From positions 1-64,000 of IMG/VR virus record IMGVR_UViG_3300032456_000002: a stretch of 64,000 nucleotides of DNA; one strand, written 5' to 3'. The notes under the pieces were generated by a model. It was not told where the DNA came from. It saw only the letters and a list, made by a program, of their open reading frames with translations, and did no database searches. Shown here piece by piece: positions 40,720 through 48,766 of this stretch. The translations under genes and the position numbers were made by a program. This DNA is from a virus. The stretch's first letter is position 1; each line of letters begins with the position of its first letter.

Positions 40720-41499
40720 TTGACTACCACTATTAAAGCAGTTCGAGGATTGGTTGCGTTGGGCGATATTCCACTGAATGTCTATATGTTGCCCAATGGA
40801 GAATATAAATTGGCAGGGCGCAATGTAACGGATGCGATCAAAGAGCACGCCATGAGCCTATCACGCCTAATGGGTGTTAAAAGCCTGAAAGACTTGCCCC
40901 ATGCAGATTTAAGCCTGTCACAAATTAAGGCAAAAACAGGAGAAACGTTCATCCCTGTTTCGCTATTAGACGCTTCTGAGTATTGGCTTAGGGCTGCGAT
41001 TGAAGGCAATCCAATGGCAAAGGCTATTTCGATGGCTTGCATGGTGGAATCAATCGAAAGGAGAGCCGATGCATTCTTTGGTGTGAATCGAAGTGAAGGC
41101 GATCGCAACCGTCGCGTCAAGACTCTAATCGATTCAATCCTTTCAGATCCAAAACCTTGGACAATGCACTTTAACCCAAGATGGCAGAGAGAGGCTTGCA
41201 GAGTGACTGGGTATCGGTGGGAAGCCTCTAGACCAATGGCGCAATTCATCAGCACCTACATCTACAAAGCTCTCCCATCTGATGTCTACGAAAAGCTAAT
41301 GGAGATCAACGCCGAACGAAAGCAACGCCATCACCAGTTTTTTGATGAACTAGCAGACGAGATTATTCTGAAGGAACATATCCAACAGGTTGGCGGGCTG
41401 CTGAGAGTCTCCAAAAATAAGCCACATTTTAAGCAATTATTCTCCGATGCTTTTAGCGATGGGATTCAATGTGATTTCGACTTTGAGCAAACAGCTTAA
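40720..41499 (+). CDS. P63C-domain antirepressor-like protein, divergent copy
   Basis: 259 residues from TTG at 40720 (MTTTIKAVRGLVALGDIPLN if read as Met). The N-terminal half has YMLPNGEYKLAGRNVTDAIK; residues 160-250 fit P63C: HFNPRWQREACRVTGYRWEA, STYIYKALPSDVYEKLMEIN, then KQRHHQFFDELADEI. The end, IQCDFDFEQTA, shares the DFDFE tail. Not a close paralogue of 34937 or 51701, but the same architecture, leader and terminator. Confidence 0.7.
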   Translation: MTTTIKAVRGLVALGDIPLNVYMLPNGEYKLAGRNVTDAIKEHAMSLSRLMGVKSLKDLPHADLSLSQIKAKTGETFIPVSLLDASEYWLRAAIEGNPMAKAISMACMVESIERRADAFFGVNRSEGDRNRRVKTLIDSILSDPKPWTMHFNPRWQREACRVTGYRWEASRPMAQFISTYIYKALPSDVYEKLMEINAERKQRHHQFFDELADEIILKEHIQQVGGLLRVSKNKPHFKQLFSDAFSDGIQCDFDFEQTA

Positions 41500-41520
41500 G
41501 CCCTAACTCCACCCAAAAAA

Positions 41521-41556
41521 ACAAAGCCCGATCGCCATAAGGTGGTCGGGCTTTGT
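41521..41556. terminator. Terminator between 40720 and tail-tube genes
   Basis: ACAAAGCCCGA (41521-41531) pairs perfectly with TCGGGCTTTGT (41546-41556). The genes on both sides converge here. Confidence 0.8.
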
Positions 41557-41582
41557 GGAAGGAATAGAAGGGACAAGAGATA

Positions 41583-42488
41583 TTAAGTGATCGTGGTCGT
41601 GACGGTTGTGCCTGCTCCTAGGGTTGCATTGGTTGGAGTGCCCAAGGTGATGATAATCGTTTCGCCTGGATCTGCGACTCCATCTGCAACCGACGTAATC
41701 ACGATTGGTGCTGTCGTTTGTCCAGCCGCGATGGTAATAGGTGAAGCCGTGATTGTAAAGTCGGTCGTCGGGGTTGCCGTTCCTGTCAGCGTGTAAGGAA
41801 CAGAAACCGCAAGGGTGTGAACCTGTGACAACGTAACTTGAACAGTTCGAGTCCCGCCAGCCTCGGCAATAGATAGACCCGTTGTTGGTGATAGGTTGAC
41901 GGTTCTCACCAATGGAAGGATCGCGCTAATGTCGCCTCTGAGTGCCTTGTACGGGAAGAATTGACTTGAAGGTTCAGGGTCAAACGCAGATAGGGTGACG
42001 GTGTAGCTGGTTTGGTCGCTATTCGAGAATGAGAAGCTAGTGTCACTGGTGAAGAGCGCGGCAGAGGGCAGATAGAACCAATCTAGCGGGTCTATTGATT
42101 CGCCCTCGCAGCTTGCCAGCTTAATCATGGTGGGGCGTTTAACCACAGGGCAACCAGGTCGTGAGGCAATCCCTGTAAGTTCCTTAAGCGTTCCACCTGA
42201 GCCAGTGTTGAGGACATCGGAACCTTGAAAGATTGAGTTGAACAATGCCAGGTTTCCAACGTCAGCGATCGAAATACTAGCCTCAACGTTGAAGCCAGAC
42301 ACCACAGCATCAGCTCGACTCTGGGAGGCTTGACTCATCTGGTCACTGAACATTTCGGTAAAGGTCAAAGTCATAGCATCCATCTGATCGGCTGGCGTAA
42401 TCAGGATTTCGCCAGGGTCGGAACCCGATGGAGCAGCGCCAAAGTTAAAGCGGATATAAGCCGGAGCCGTTACATATTTACGAGGCAT
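41583..42488 (-). CDS. Major tail (tube) protein with Calx-beta domain
   Basis: 301 residues. Residues 1-195 show a tail-tube type beta barrel (YIRFNFGAAPSGSDPGEILI, NVEASISIADVGNLALFNSI, SSQFFPYKALRGDISAIL). Residues 197-301 are a Calx-beta immunoglobulin-like domain: LSPTTGLSIAEAGGTRTVQV, then YTLTGTATPTTDFTITASP and VADPGETIIITLGTPTNATL. Such extra domains decorate the outside of the tail and may bind the host surface. The tail tube conducts DNA into the cell. Confidence 0.75.
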   Translation of the reverse strand: MPRKYVTAPAYIRFNFGAAPSGSDPGEILITPADQMDAMTLTFTEMFSDQMSQASQSRADAVVSGFNVEASISIADVGNLALFNSIFQGSDVLNTGSGGTLKELTGIASRPGCPVVKRPTMIKLASCEGESIDPLDWFYLPSAALFTSDTSFSFSNSDQTSYTVTLSAFDPEPSSQFFPYKALRGDISAILPLVRTVNLSPTTGLSIAEAGGTRTVQVTLSQVHTLAVSVPYTLTGTATPTTDFTITASPITIAAGQTTAPIVITSVADGVADPGETIIITLGTPTNATLGAGTTVTTTIT

Positions 42489-42583
42489 AAGGGGTTTACT
42501 TTGTTACGTTCGCCCCATCATGGAACTTACTCGTAATCACGGCTACGCTAAAATCATCAGTAAATGCCAAAGTAAGAATAAAA

Positions 42584-42916
42584 ATGGAAGAAGAGACCGC
42601 AATAGTACGGGCACAATCCGCAAAATCTTTAGAGCAAAGGCGGCAAATCTTTGATGCGATTCGATATGAAGGGCTAACTCGAAAGCAAATTATGAGGAAG
42701 TTGGGGGTCTCTCGTCAAACGGTGGACTATCATCTCCAATTTAGAAACCCTAAAAAGTGGGAAGATTGGTCAGAGCTAACCCAACTGCAAAACGACTTCG
42801 CAGATGCCCTCACCCGCGAAAAGTTTCATTTAGATTTAATTGGCAGATTGTCTAGACGGCTCCTTTGGAAAAGTGAGCTGAGGCTACCTTCTCCAGTGGT
42901 AAGGAGCAAGCCTTAA
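42584..42916 (+). CDS. Helix-turn-helix regulator, 110 residues
   Basis: MEEETAIVRAQSAKSLEQRR then FDAIRYEGLTRKQIMRKLGV and SRQTVDYHLQFRN, a standard resolvase- or MarR-like HTH (about residues 30-55) in which SRQTVDYHL is the recognition helix. The rest is helical (LTQLQNDFADALTREK). An ACGCTAAAA version of the 10 bp motif lies about 40 bp upstream. Convergent with the Acb2-like gene with a 4 bp overlap. Likely a phage transcription factor; target unknown. Confidence 0.7.
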   Translation: MEEETAIVRAQSAKSLEQRRQIFDAIRYEGLTRKQIMRKLGVSRQTVDYHLQFRNPKKWEDWSELTQLQNDFADALTREKFHLDLIGRLSRRLLWKSELRLPSPVVRSKP

Positions 42917-43230
42917 TCTCTGCTCTTGTCTGGTATGTGGGTTCCCAAAGTGCCTTCAGCCTTTCGTCGGTTACTGCGACTTTCAAGGGCTTCAATGGCA
43001 ATCGTCAAGTGCTCACGGGCGATCGCATTTTCTTTGGAAGCAAAAATGCTTTCCTGATAGTAATTCAATTGAATTAGGCAAGAATGCAAAACTTCAAGCA
43101 AGAAGGCTCCGTTGCGCCCCTCGGTTATTAATGCCCCGCGCTGCCATGCGATCGTATAGCCGATGCCAGTGCTGATACCTCCATCACGTCTGCCTCTGTC
43201 GTTTGTCCAGTCCCTGTTGATTGGCTCCAT
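42913..43230 (-). CDS. Acb2/Tad1-hairpin-like protein, candidate anti-CBASS sponge
   Basis: 105 residues. The core AWQRGALITEGRNGAFLLEV, then ESIFASKENAIAREHLTIAI and EALESRSNRRKAEGTLGTH fits the pattern I remember for Acb2/Tad1-type hairpin proteins: a WQ-x-G start, an NG turn, REN/KEN, then an A-x-x-L helix, a basic R..R and a terminal G-x-x-GT. Acb2 binds cyclic nucleotides that CBASS and Thoeris use as alarm signals, which protects the phage. Position in an accessory gene group fits. Recognition is by eye only; hexamer formation and ligand binding are untested. Confidence 0.55.
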   Translation of the reverse strand: MEPINRDWTNDRGRRDGGISTGIGYTIAWQRGALITEGRNGAFLLEVLHSCLIQLNYYQESIFASKENAIAREHLTIAIEALESRSNRRKAEGTLGTHIPDKSRD

Positions 43231-44022
43231 TTATTTCCTTTTGACTTCCTTCAAATAGCTCTTGATCAAACTTTTATCCATCAATGGAGCAAAGAATTCA
43301 CAGCTTCGGGTTTTGCCGTCAAGGTCTTGTATCTTGTCCGCTAATTGGATCAGCAGGCGGCTATCAGATTTTGCTCTAACTTCTTCCCAATGTCCAGCAA
43401 TGATCGCCTTAATCCATTCCACAGGAACATCGGCAGAGTCAGCTAAAACGTTAAGACTACCACCGCGACTCTCAACCGACTCCCTCACTAATTCTTGAAT
43501 CACCTCAAGGTCGTCAGTCATATTGACAAACTTGGTGTCACGGGCGATCGCCCCAAGCATTCCATGCATTGCCGCGATGCGATCATTCCACGACAATGCC
43601 TCGTAGACAGCGATCGCATATTCAGGAGTGGGGGATATGTCTACCTTCTGAGGTTTGACTGAAATGGCGCGATCGGTTGGGTCAATTGAATCAGCATCCG
43701 AACCGAGCTTCTCCATCCACATTGAATAGTATCCGTCCGCAGCCGCCAATAGCGGATCATAAACACCAATATCAGCCCCAGAACGTTCAAGCAGAATGCC
43801 TGCTAATACAGCCATCTGAACGCTCGGTGCGCGTTGCCCATTCTGCCATTGATAGAGTGCGTTTTGTTCCAAGAGTCCCAGCCCAAACTTTTCGCACCAC
43901 TGAATAGGGTTAGTCCCCTTGTATCCTGGAATCCCATGATCCAACATGTCCTTAATGAAAGTCGCGAATGCCCTCATTTCCGGTAAAAACTTTTTTGACC
44001 CCAACCTAGCCCCACTTACCAT
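43231..44022 (-). CDS. Repressor-like DNA-binding protein A
   Basis: 263 residues from the ATG at 44022, selected for its GGGAGAGG site; a longer frame to 44163 overlaps the upstream gene. LGLLEQNALYQWQNGQRAPSV (residues about 49-69) is an HTH with a Q-W-x-x-G-x-R-x-P turn as in XRE proteins. Later SWNDRIAAMHGMLGAIARD matches ANDRIAVLTWFLGLMSRG in the upstream gene, so the two are related. The C-terminus is helical. Likely phage repressor or chromatin-like regulator; promoter and operator at 44674-44704. Confidence 0.6.
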   Translation of the reverse strand: MVSGARLGSKKFLPEMRAFATFIKDMLDHGIPGYKGTNPIQWCEKFGLGLLEQNALYQWQNGQRAPSVQMAVLAGILLERSGADIGVYDPLLAAADGYYSMWMEKLGSDADSIDPTDRAISVKPQKVDISPTPEYAIAVYEALSWNDRIAAMHGMLGAIARDTKFVNMTDDLEVIQELVRESVESRGGSLNVLADSADVPVEWIKAIIAGHWEEVRAKSDSRLLIQLADKIQDLDGKTRSCEFFAPLMDKSLIKSYLKEVKRK

Positions 44023-44131
44023 ATAGACCTCTCCCGTAATTAAATCGAAATATAGCAGCTTGTGCCACACAACGAAATGATGCAAATCCCTACGTAGTAT
44101 CGTAGCGGAAAAGGGCAGTTTTTGCGTGTCA

Positions 44132-44626
44132 TTACTGATGACTTTGGCTAGGTAATTCTTCATCGTCCACTCGGAAGCCGCGACTCATTAGCCCCAAGAA
44201 CCAAGTCAGAACCGCGATTCGGTCATTCGCGGGCAGCCCTGAAAGCTGTTTCTTAATCCATGACACATTAGTAGATGCGTCGACTGGCTTTTCCTCTGGG
44301 AACTTGGGGAACGCTTTGTAGCGCCCATTTACCAAAACCAGCAAGAAGTAATCTGCGGGCATAGTCCTTTTGTCCTCATCCCTGCCTACCGTCACACCGT
44401 AAGCTCTAAATATTTGAGCCAGATTTAGTAAGGAATCAACCGTCCAACGCTGCCCAACAGTCGAAAACCATCTATTCAGGTCTGGGGCTTTATATCCATC
44501 AGCCCTAACCAACGTTTGCCACTGAAGAATATTGGTCTCGCCCTTTTCTGCGATTCCCGCCGATCGCCCATGCTGCTGGATAGCCTTCCAAACCGCAGCC
44601 TTTAATTCCTTCTCGTAAACGTCCAT
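44132..44626 (-). CDS. Repressor-like DNA-binding protein B
   Basis: 164 residues. ILQWQTLVRADGYKAPDLNR and RWTVDSLLNLAQIFRAYGVTV resemble the HTH and adjacent helices of protein A, and the NDRIAVL segment near the end is shared. It is the first gene after the palindromic operator at 44674-44704 and is divergent from the primase-helicase operon, a position where lysis-lysogeny or replication switches sit. Family not recognised beyond this. Confidence 0.55.
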   Translation of the reverse strand: MDVYEKELKAAVWKAIQQHGRSAGIAEKGETNILQWQTLVRADGYKAPDLNRWFSTVGQRWTVDSLLNLAQIFRAYGVTVGRDEDKRTMPADYFLLVLVNGRYKAFPKFPEEKPVDASTNVSWIKKQLSGLPANDRIAVLTWFLGLMSRGFRVDDEELPSQSHQ

Positions 44627-44673
44627 AAATATTCCTCAAACAATAAGCAAAGTCTAACCCTCTTTTCGTATTC

Positions 44674-44704
44674 ATGCAAATATTAGGCTAATATGTATTT
44701 GCAT
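44674..44704. promoter_or_regulatory. Nested palindromic operator
   Basis: ATGCAAATA (44674-44682) and TATTTGCAT (44696-44704) are a 9 bp dyad, and TATTAG (44681-44686)/CTAATA (44688-44693) is a second dyad offset inside it. It sits between the repressor-like gene B and the primase-helicase gene. A good candidate operator for proteins A or B. Confidence 0.6.
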
Positions 44705-44797
44705 TAGTCGTTCTCTTACTTCAAATTGCCACTTTAGCGCGGTTGTGATTTTGGGGCGCAGGTCGCACAATGGGAAAACGACTATTTTGGAAGCGCC

Positions 44798-44920
44798 ATG
44801 AAAAGGATAGAAGAATCAAGGCAAAAAAATAAAGACCCCGTGCCCGCAAAGCAGAAGTCTTTATCTGTCCAGAGTTCCAGCAACGAAACTACAAGGGAAA
44901 CAAATTATGTCTCAGTATAA
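44798..44920 (+). CDS. Possible leader peptide, 40 residues
   Basis: ATG at 44798 behind GGAAG; basic peptide (MKRIEESRQKNKDPVPAKQ) whose stop overlaps the ATG of the primase-helicase gene at 44907. The overlap would couple translation. A hairpin, AAAGAC/GTCTTT, lies inside. It could be a real small gene or an untranslated leader. Confidence 0.35.
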   Translation: MKRIEESRQKNKDPVPAKQKSLSVQSSSNETTRETNYVSV

Positions 44921-47390
44921 CGGAAACGGTACGGGTTCGTCTAGTCTCACAGAGAATAAGTTCCCTCCATTCTCGGAGTTGATTGAGGAATACTGCGATC
45001 GCAACCCCAAGGAGCGGACTAAGTTTATCTGCCCAGAGTGCGGCGGCGGCAACCTGTCAGTGAATATGAAGACGGGTAAGTGGGATTGCATGAGTGAGCA
45101 GTCTGCGGATCATCGTCAAGCGATTTGTAATGCTCTCAATGGACTATATAAGGCTGAACATCCCGAATTGTCCAATGGAAGCAACGGGCGGAATGGCGGC
45201 GGCAAGCCTAAGACTGCAAGACAAGAGTTTGCGGCTAAGGCTAAGGCGGCTGACTTTGATGCAGAGATGGGGCGGTCTGCGGTTGAAATGAAGGTGGAAG
45301 AGTTGTCGCATCAGTTTGACCCATCAACCAAGCGCGGCACATTGGCAGCCCTAACGGTTGAGATTGCAGCATGGGCTAAGGCTGGTGGGCATGATGTCTT
45401 TGCCACCAAGATGATGCTGAAAGAGGCGATCGAGAGGGTTGTTGGCGATGGGGTTTTGGCTATCAAAAAGCCAAGTGTCAATACGACAGGACAGGAAGTA
45501 TTGACACATTCAAACGATGACATGGTAAGCGTTTCGGCATCTGTCGAAAGTGTCAGTAGGATCTTAAGTGATAAGCTTGCTGCTTTTATGGAACAGCATG
45601 AACTAGAACTGCTCCAATCTAGATCGGAGATGACAAAGGGCGGCTTTTGGTCGCTAGTGTCAGAGCTTCGAGGTAAAGACGAAGTAGAAGATGAAATTGA
45701 GATAGAAAACCTGGTCAAGTTTGCAGAGTGGAAAGCTGCCGTTTTTGACCTTAAGGATGTTTTACCTGGCGGGTTGGCTCGGTCGATGATTAGCGATGCA
45801 AAGTCGTTAGGCATTGAGCCAATGATGCTCTGGCAGTATTTGTTTGTAGCAGTGTTGTCGCTACTCCCCAAAGATGCAGGCTTGATGATGCACAGCCATC
45901 TCACCCCAGCGATCGCTTACACCGCAATCATTGCTGAGACGGGAGCAGGTAAGACACGGGCAGAGAATTTAATAATGAAACCATTAGTCAAGCTGCAAAT
46001 TGAAGCGTCTGCACTGCGAAAGTCTCAGGTGGATCAATACAACCGGGATGTTAAGGCAGCAACGAAAAATCAAGAGGATGCCGAAGAGATCCCCAAGCCT
46101 CCATCGGAAGAGAAGTATGTCCTTACAGTGGCAACCATTCAGGCTGTATGGAGCAAGCTGTCAGAACAAACAGAGCACGGCACGGTGTGGACTAGAGACG
46201 AGCTTGCTGGATTGTTTAAATCCTTTGGTCAGTTCTCCAAAGGTGGTGACAACGAATCACTAGAGTTAATCCTTCAGAGTTGGGATGGAGCCACTCAGTT
46301 TATTGATCGTATGGATGAGGCTAGATCCTTTGTTCTGGAGAATCCAAGGCTGTTGATCGCTGGAGGATTACAGCCTGCGGTCTATCGCCAAATCTTCAAA
46401 GACCCTGAGGACTCGCAAGGGTTAGCCGCTCGGTTCTGCATGTTCCACGGCAAACCCACACCAGTCAAAGACATTGGGCGCAAAACTCAACTAAGCGAAT
46501 CCCTACCATCTATCTATCAGGCGATCCAAGATCTAAAACTGGGAATTGTCGAACCAACAGAAGAAACCTATAAGCTTTGGAACGACGAGAGATATACCGC
46601 AGAGATGGAAGCAAAGGATCATCCTATTGCCTCTGTTAAGGCTTGGCTACGCAAGTTCTCTGGGCACGTTAGCCGCATCGCCCTAGCTCTTCATGCGATC
46701 GAGTGTATTTACGACACAAAAAAAGATAAGGCAGTTCTGACAGAAGAGACGATGACCAAGGCGTTAAAGTTTGCCCACTTCTATCGCCAACAGTTTGAAA
46801 TCATTCAAGCTCAATCGGTAGAGCCATCTAATCTCAGTGGTTACCTTATCAAGATTTGGGACATGGCAAACAATAAAAACAACGGAGTCACATGCCGAGA
46901 TGTCCTAAGAAACTTTCCAGCCTTAAACAAAACCGCCAAAGATGCAAAGCGTAAGTCATCAGACATAGTACTAGATTTATTTGCTCAACTCAGCGAACGA
47001 GGGAAAGGACGGGTAGAAGAAACTGGGAAAACTCGTAAATTCTTCTCTTCCTTCGGCATTACCCCAGAACCTATCGACAGGTTCGACACTTCCGACACTT
47101 CTACCCCAGTAACGGTTCTAGCTGTCAATACTTCCTGTCCTGTCGTATTGACACTTGATAAAACAGAGCAAAATGACACCCCCATCAAAGTAGGTGACAC
47201 AGTAGAAATCCTTGACGGCTCCCTTAAAGGTCAACAACCAACTGTCACTGCCATCAAAGAAGTAGACGGAGAGACTACCTATATCCTCTCAGGACGTCAC
47301 ACAAGCAAGATTAAGGGGTCTATCAACTTTGACAATCACGAACTCCCTGCCAGCCGAATTAGGCTTCTCTCATCCAACGGCAAATCCTGA
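44907..47390 (+). CDS. Primase-helicase (zinc primase domain plus DUF3987-like ATPase)
   Basis: 827 residues. Residues 25-75 hold a zinc ribbon (KFICPECGGGNLSVNMKTGK, MSEQSADHRQA) like the primase zinc-binding domain. Residues 300-600 fit DUF3987-type ATPases: Walker A AETGAGKTRAEN, later TVWTRDELAGLFKSFG (Walker B like, DE) and LLIAGGLQPAVYRQI. The C-terminus (KVGDTVEILDGSLKGQQPTV) resembles a KOW/SH3 nucleic-acid-binding segment. Two blocks, PSVNTTGQEVLTHSN (about 189-203) and VLAVNTSCPVVLTLDK (about 738-753), are encoded by the two arms of a perfect 34 bp inverted repeat and look inserted. Replicative role expected; first gene of the early plus-strand operon. Confidence 0.75.
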   Translation: MSQYNGNGTGSSSLTENKFPPFSELIEEYCDRNPKERTKFICPECGGGNLSVNMKTGKWDCMSEQSADHRQAICNALNGLYKAEHPELSNGSNGRNGGGKPKTARQEFAAKAKAADFDAEMGRSAVEMKVEELSHQFDPSTKRGTLAALTVEIAAWAKAGGHDVFATKMMLKEAIERVVGDGVLAIKKPSVNTTGQEVLTHSNDDMVSVSASVESVSRILSDKLAAFMEQHELELLQSRSEMTKGGFWSLVSELRGKDEVEDEIEIENLVKFAEWKAAVFDLKDVLPGGLARSMISDAKSLGIEPMMLWQYLFVAVLSLLPKDAGLMMHSHLTPAIAYTAIIAETGAGKTRAENLIMKPLVKLQIEASALRKSQVDQYNRDVKAATKNQEDAEEIPKPPSEEKYVLTVATIQAVWSKLSEQTEHGTVWTRDELAGLFKSFGQFSKGGDNESLELILQSWDGATQFIDRMDEARSFVLENPRLLIAGGLQPAVYRQIFKDPEDSQGLAARFCMFHGKPTPVKDIGRKTQLSESLPSIYQAIQDLKLGIVEPTEETYKLWNDERYTAEMEAKDHPIASVKAWLRKFSGHVSRIALALHAIECIYDTKKDKAVLTEETMTKALKFAHFYRQQFEIIQAQSVEPSNLSGYLIKIWDMANNKNNGVTCRDVLRNFPALNKTAKDAKRKSSDIVLDLFAQLSERGKGRVEETGKTRKFFSSFGITPEPIDRFDTSDTSTPVTVLAVNTSCPVVLTLDKTEQNDTPIKVGDTVEILDGSLKGQQPTVTAIKEVDGETTYILSGRHTSKIKGSINFDNHELPASRIRLLSSNGKS
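45473..45506 (+). repeat. 34 bp inverted repeat, left arm (in coding sequence)
   Basis: Begins AAGTGTCAATACGACAGG and is the exact reverse complement of 47123-47156. The arm is itself a dyad (TGTCAATAC-N13-GTATTGACA). It encodes the block SVNTTGQEVLT in the primase-helicase. The same dyad occurs in both arms of the 6531-6894 palindrome with a different 13 bp centre. Confidence 0.9.
47123..47156 (-). repeat. 34 bp inverted repeat, right arm (in coding sequence)
   Basis: Exact inverse of 45473-45506, 1,616 bp away, encoding AVNTSCPVVLTL in the plus frame. The reverse strand here reads the SVNTTGQEVLT peptide again. Confidence 0.9.
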
Positions 47391-47405
47391 AGATAGCGAT
47401 ATCGC

Positions 47406-47440
47406 CATTCTTATTGCTAGGCAGTCTGGCAATAAGAATG
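47406..47440 (+). terminator. Terminator-like hairpin after primase-helicase
   Basis: CATTCTTATTGC (47406-47417) pairs perfectly with GCAATAAGAATG (47429-47440); ATTTG follows. It closes the primase-helicase transcript just before a new promoter. Confidence 0.7.
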
Positions 47441-47449
47441 ATTTGTGTT

Positions 47450-47491
47450 CTCGCTAAAAATGCTATAATTTGCATATACGCTAATAGGAGG
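47450..47491 (+). promoter_or_regulatory. Early-type promoter with CTCGCTAAAA and AGGAGG
   Basis: CTCGCTAAAA (47450-47459), then TGC and TATAAT (47464-47469), a perfect extended -10, followed by TTGCATA and AGGAGG (47486-47491). Motif to -10 distance is 14 bp, the same as at 11829. Confidence 0.75.
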
Positions 47492-47494
47492 GCT

Positions 47495-47713
47495 GTGAAT
47501 AGTTGTTTTGTTATTGAGCTTAGGTTTGGCGATTGTAGTGAGTTCCTATGCGTTCGATCTGACTTGAGTGAGGCGATCGAATGGTGCGAGGCTTTTGATA
47601 TATCCAAAGAGGATACGGAATGGGAGTCAATTGCCATCTTGAATGTTTTCTTGAATCCCGATCAAGACTCAGTTAATACCGCATCTCGGATCATCTGGAA
47701 AAAGGAATATTAG
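47495..47713 (+). CDS. Small early protein, 72 residues
   Basis: Starts with GTG at 47495, 3 bp after AGGAGG and 25 bp after a perfect extended -10. NSCFVIELRFGDCSEFLCVR then EAIEWCEAFDISKEDTEW and a short C-terminal strand. Acidic, four cysteines, no zinc pattern. Followed by more small plus-strand early genes. Early anti-host or anti-defence function is typical for such phage genes but not shown. Confidence 0.6.
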   Translation: MNSCFVIELRFGDCSEFLCVRSDLSEAIEWCEAFDISKEDTEWESIAILNVFLNPDQDSVNTASRIIWKKEY

Positions 47714-47722
47714 GGAGAAATT

Positions 47723-48052
47723 ATGGCACCTAAGAAACATTGGGAGAAGCGTGTCTCTAGCAAGGATGCGGCGATCGCCCTAATTGAGGAACGCTTTGCC
47801 GCTATGGATAATAGCAGTCTGACTATTGATTCCAGGGTGAAGATTAAAAAGTCTCCTAAGTTATTCGTCGTTCCACTAATACCAGAGCAAGCCCTTGAAG
47901 TGGGGATGCTTGTAGCGGTGCATCATAACCCCGCTAATGCTGCCAAAGTGATCGTCATTGATGGAGACAGCATCACGGTACAACGAGGGCATCAAGAGCC
48001 TGTCACAGTGGACAGAGCAAGGCTTAAACCATTGGTTCCCTTAGCGGTTTGA
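47723..48052 (+). CDS. Hypothetical protein with barrel-like domain, 109 residues
   Basis: Strong AGGGAG site. HWEKRVSSKDAAIALIEERF forms an N-terminal helix; PEQALEVGMLVAVHHNPANA then KVIVIDGDSITVQRGHQEPV looks like a small beta barrel of the KOW/Tudor kind, comparable to the end of the primase-helicase. A nucleic-acid or protein binding accessory is plausible. Probably co-transcribed with the 47495 gene. Confidence 0.55.
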   Translation: MAPKKHWEKRVSSKDAAIALIEERFAAMDNSSLTIDSRVKIKKSPKLFVVPLIPEQALEVGMLVAVHHNPANAAKVIVIDGDSITVQRGHQEPVTVDRARLKPLVPLAV

Positions 48053-48053
48053 T

Positions 48054-48081
48054 TTTCGCATTCTCGCTAAAAGTGTAGTAT
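48054..48081 (+). promoter_or_regulatory. Early-type promoter with CTCGCTAAAA motif
   Basis: TTTCGCATTCTCGCTAAAA (48054-48072) is identical over 19 bp to the sequence ahead of the 11875 gene. TG and TAGTAT (48076-48081) follow as an extended -10. Confidence 0.7.
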
Positions 48082-48113
48082 TATGTATGAACGAGAAACT
48101 TATAAGGGCAGCG

Positions 48114-48365
48114 ATGAAATTCAACTCAAGATATGAAGAGGCAAGCAGGAAAAGAGACGAGACGCTGCCTTTCGACTGGGAAGTTTACGCAGTGGAGTGT
48201 CTACCGCGAGTGGCTAGTGTGGCAACTCATTTGAGGGTAGTTGGTGCGGTTCCGAGGCTCCTTAAGACTGGGAAGAACAAGGGGCGCAAAACATGGCGAG
48301 AAGGGGTGTTCAGGCGAGAGTTTGTTTTTGACGTTAAAGAATTTGAGAAGAGCGAAGTCGGATGA
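48114..48365 (+). CDS. Hypothetical early protein, 83 residues
   Basis: Start at 48114 (MKFNSRYEEASRKRDETLPF) behind AAGGG, favoured over the ATG at 48087 because the -10 at 48076 would place transcription start near 48085. The chain is basic: HLRVVGAVPRLLKTGKNKGR then KTWREGVFRREFVFDVKEF, compatible with nucleic-acid binding. Its end overlaps the next start (ATGA). Confidence 0.55.
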   Translation: MKFNSRYEEASRKRDETLPFDWEVYAVECLPRVASVATHLRVVGAVPRLLKTGKNKGRKTWREGVFRREFVFDVKEFEKSEVG

Positions 48366-48766
48366 GAACGATAAGCAAGTGGGATCAAAGCTTTGGATTT
48401 GCGGATGGTTTGATCGCTTACGAATGCGATCAAACCATTGTTGATGAGGTTGTATTCACCAGTGGCGTTAGGTTTGGGATTGTGTCTCAGACTCGTAGTG
48501 TTGTTACTGGTGATGGTGCGAGTGGGTTCTTTTTGAGTCGTTTGGTTGGGGCTAATGCCATTGATGATTCTCTTCAGTTGACCGATCGCAATTTAGGCGA
48601 ACTTAACTTCAGGTGCAGGGTCGTTAGTTTTGCTGAGTTGGGGACTGTGAGGGTCTTGGTTGGGTATGGCTTGGCAAGGTTTGAGCGGCGTAGTCGGGGT
48701 AGTTCATTGGCATTTCTGCAAAGGTTTGGTCGGGAGATTGGGGTAGATCTGGAGAGGGGAGAATGA
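48362..48766 (+). CDS. Hypothetical protein, 134 residues
   Basis: Coupled to the 48114 gene by a 4 bp overlap, and to the methylase gene at 48763 by another, so the three form one operon. Beta-rich N-terminal part (GFADGLIAYECDQTIVDEVV, SGVRFGIVSQTRSVVTGDG) and a C-terminal basic helix (FERRSRGSSLAFLQRFG). Two cysteines. Unknown function, possibly linked to DNA methylation through the operon. Confidence 0.55.
   Translation: MRTISKWDQSFGFADGLIAYECDQTIVDEVVFTSGVRFGIVSQTRSVVTGDGASGFFLSRLVGANAIDDSLQLTDRNLGELNFRCRVVSFAELGTVRVLVGYGLARFERRSRGSSLAFLQRFGREIGVDLERGE

Noticed and set aside
43231-44163. Start at 44163 for repressor-like protein A
   Set aside because: It would overlap the upstream gene and has a poor ribosome-binding site; the ATG at 44022 has GGGAGAGG. 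Not fully excluded.
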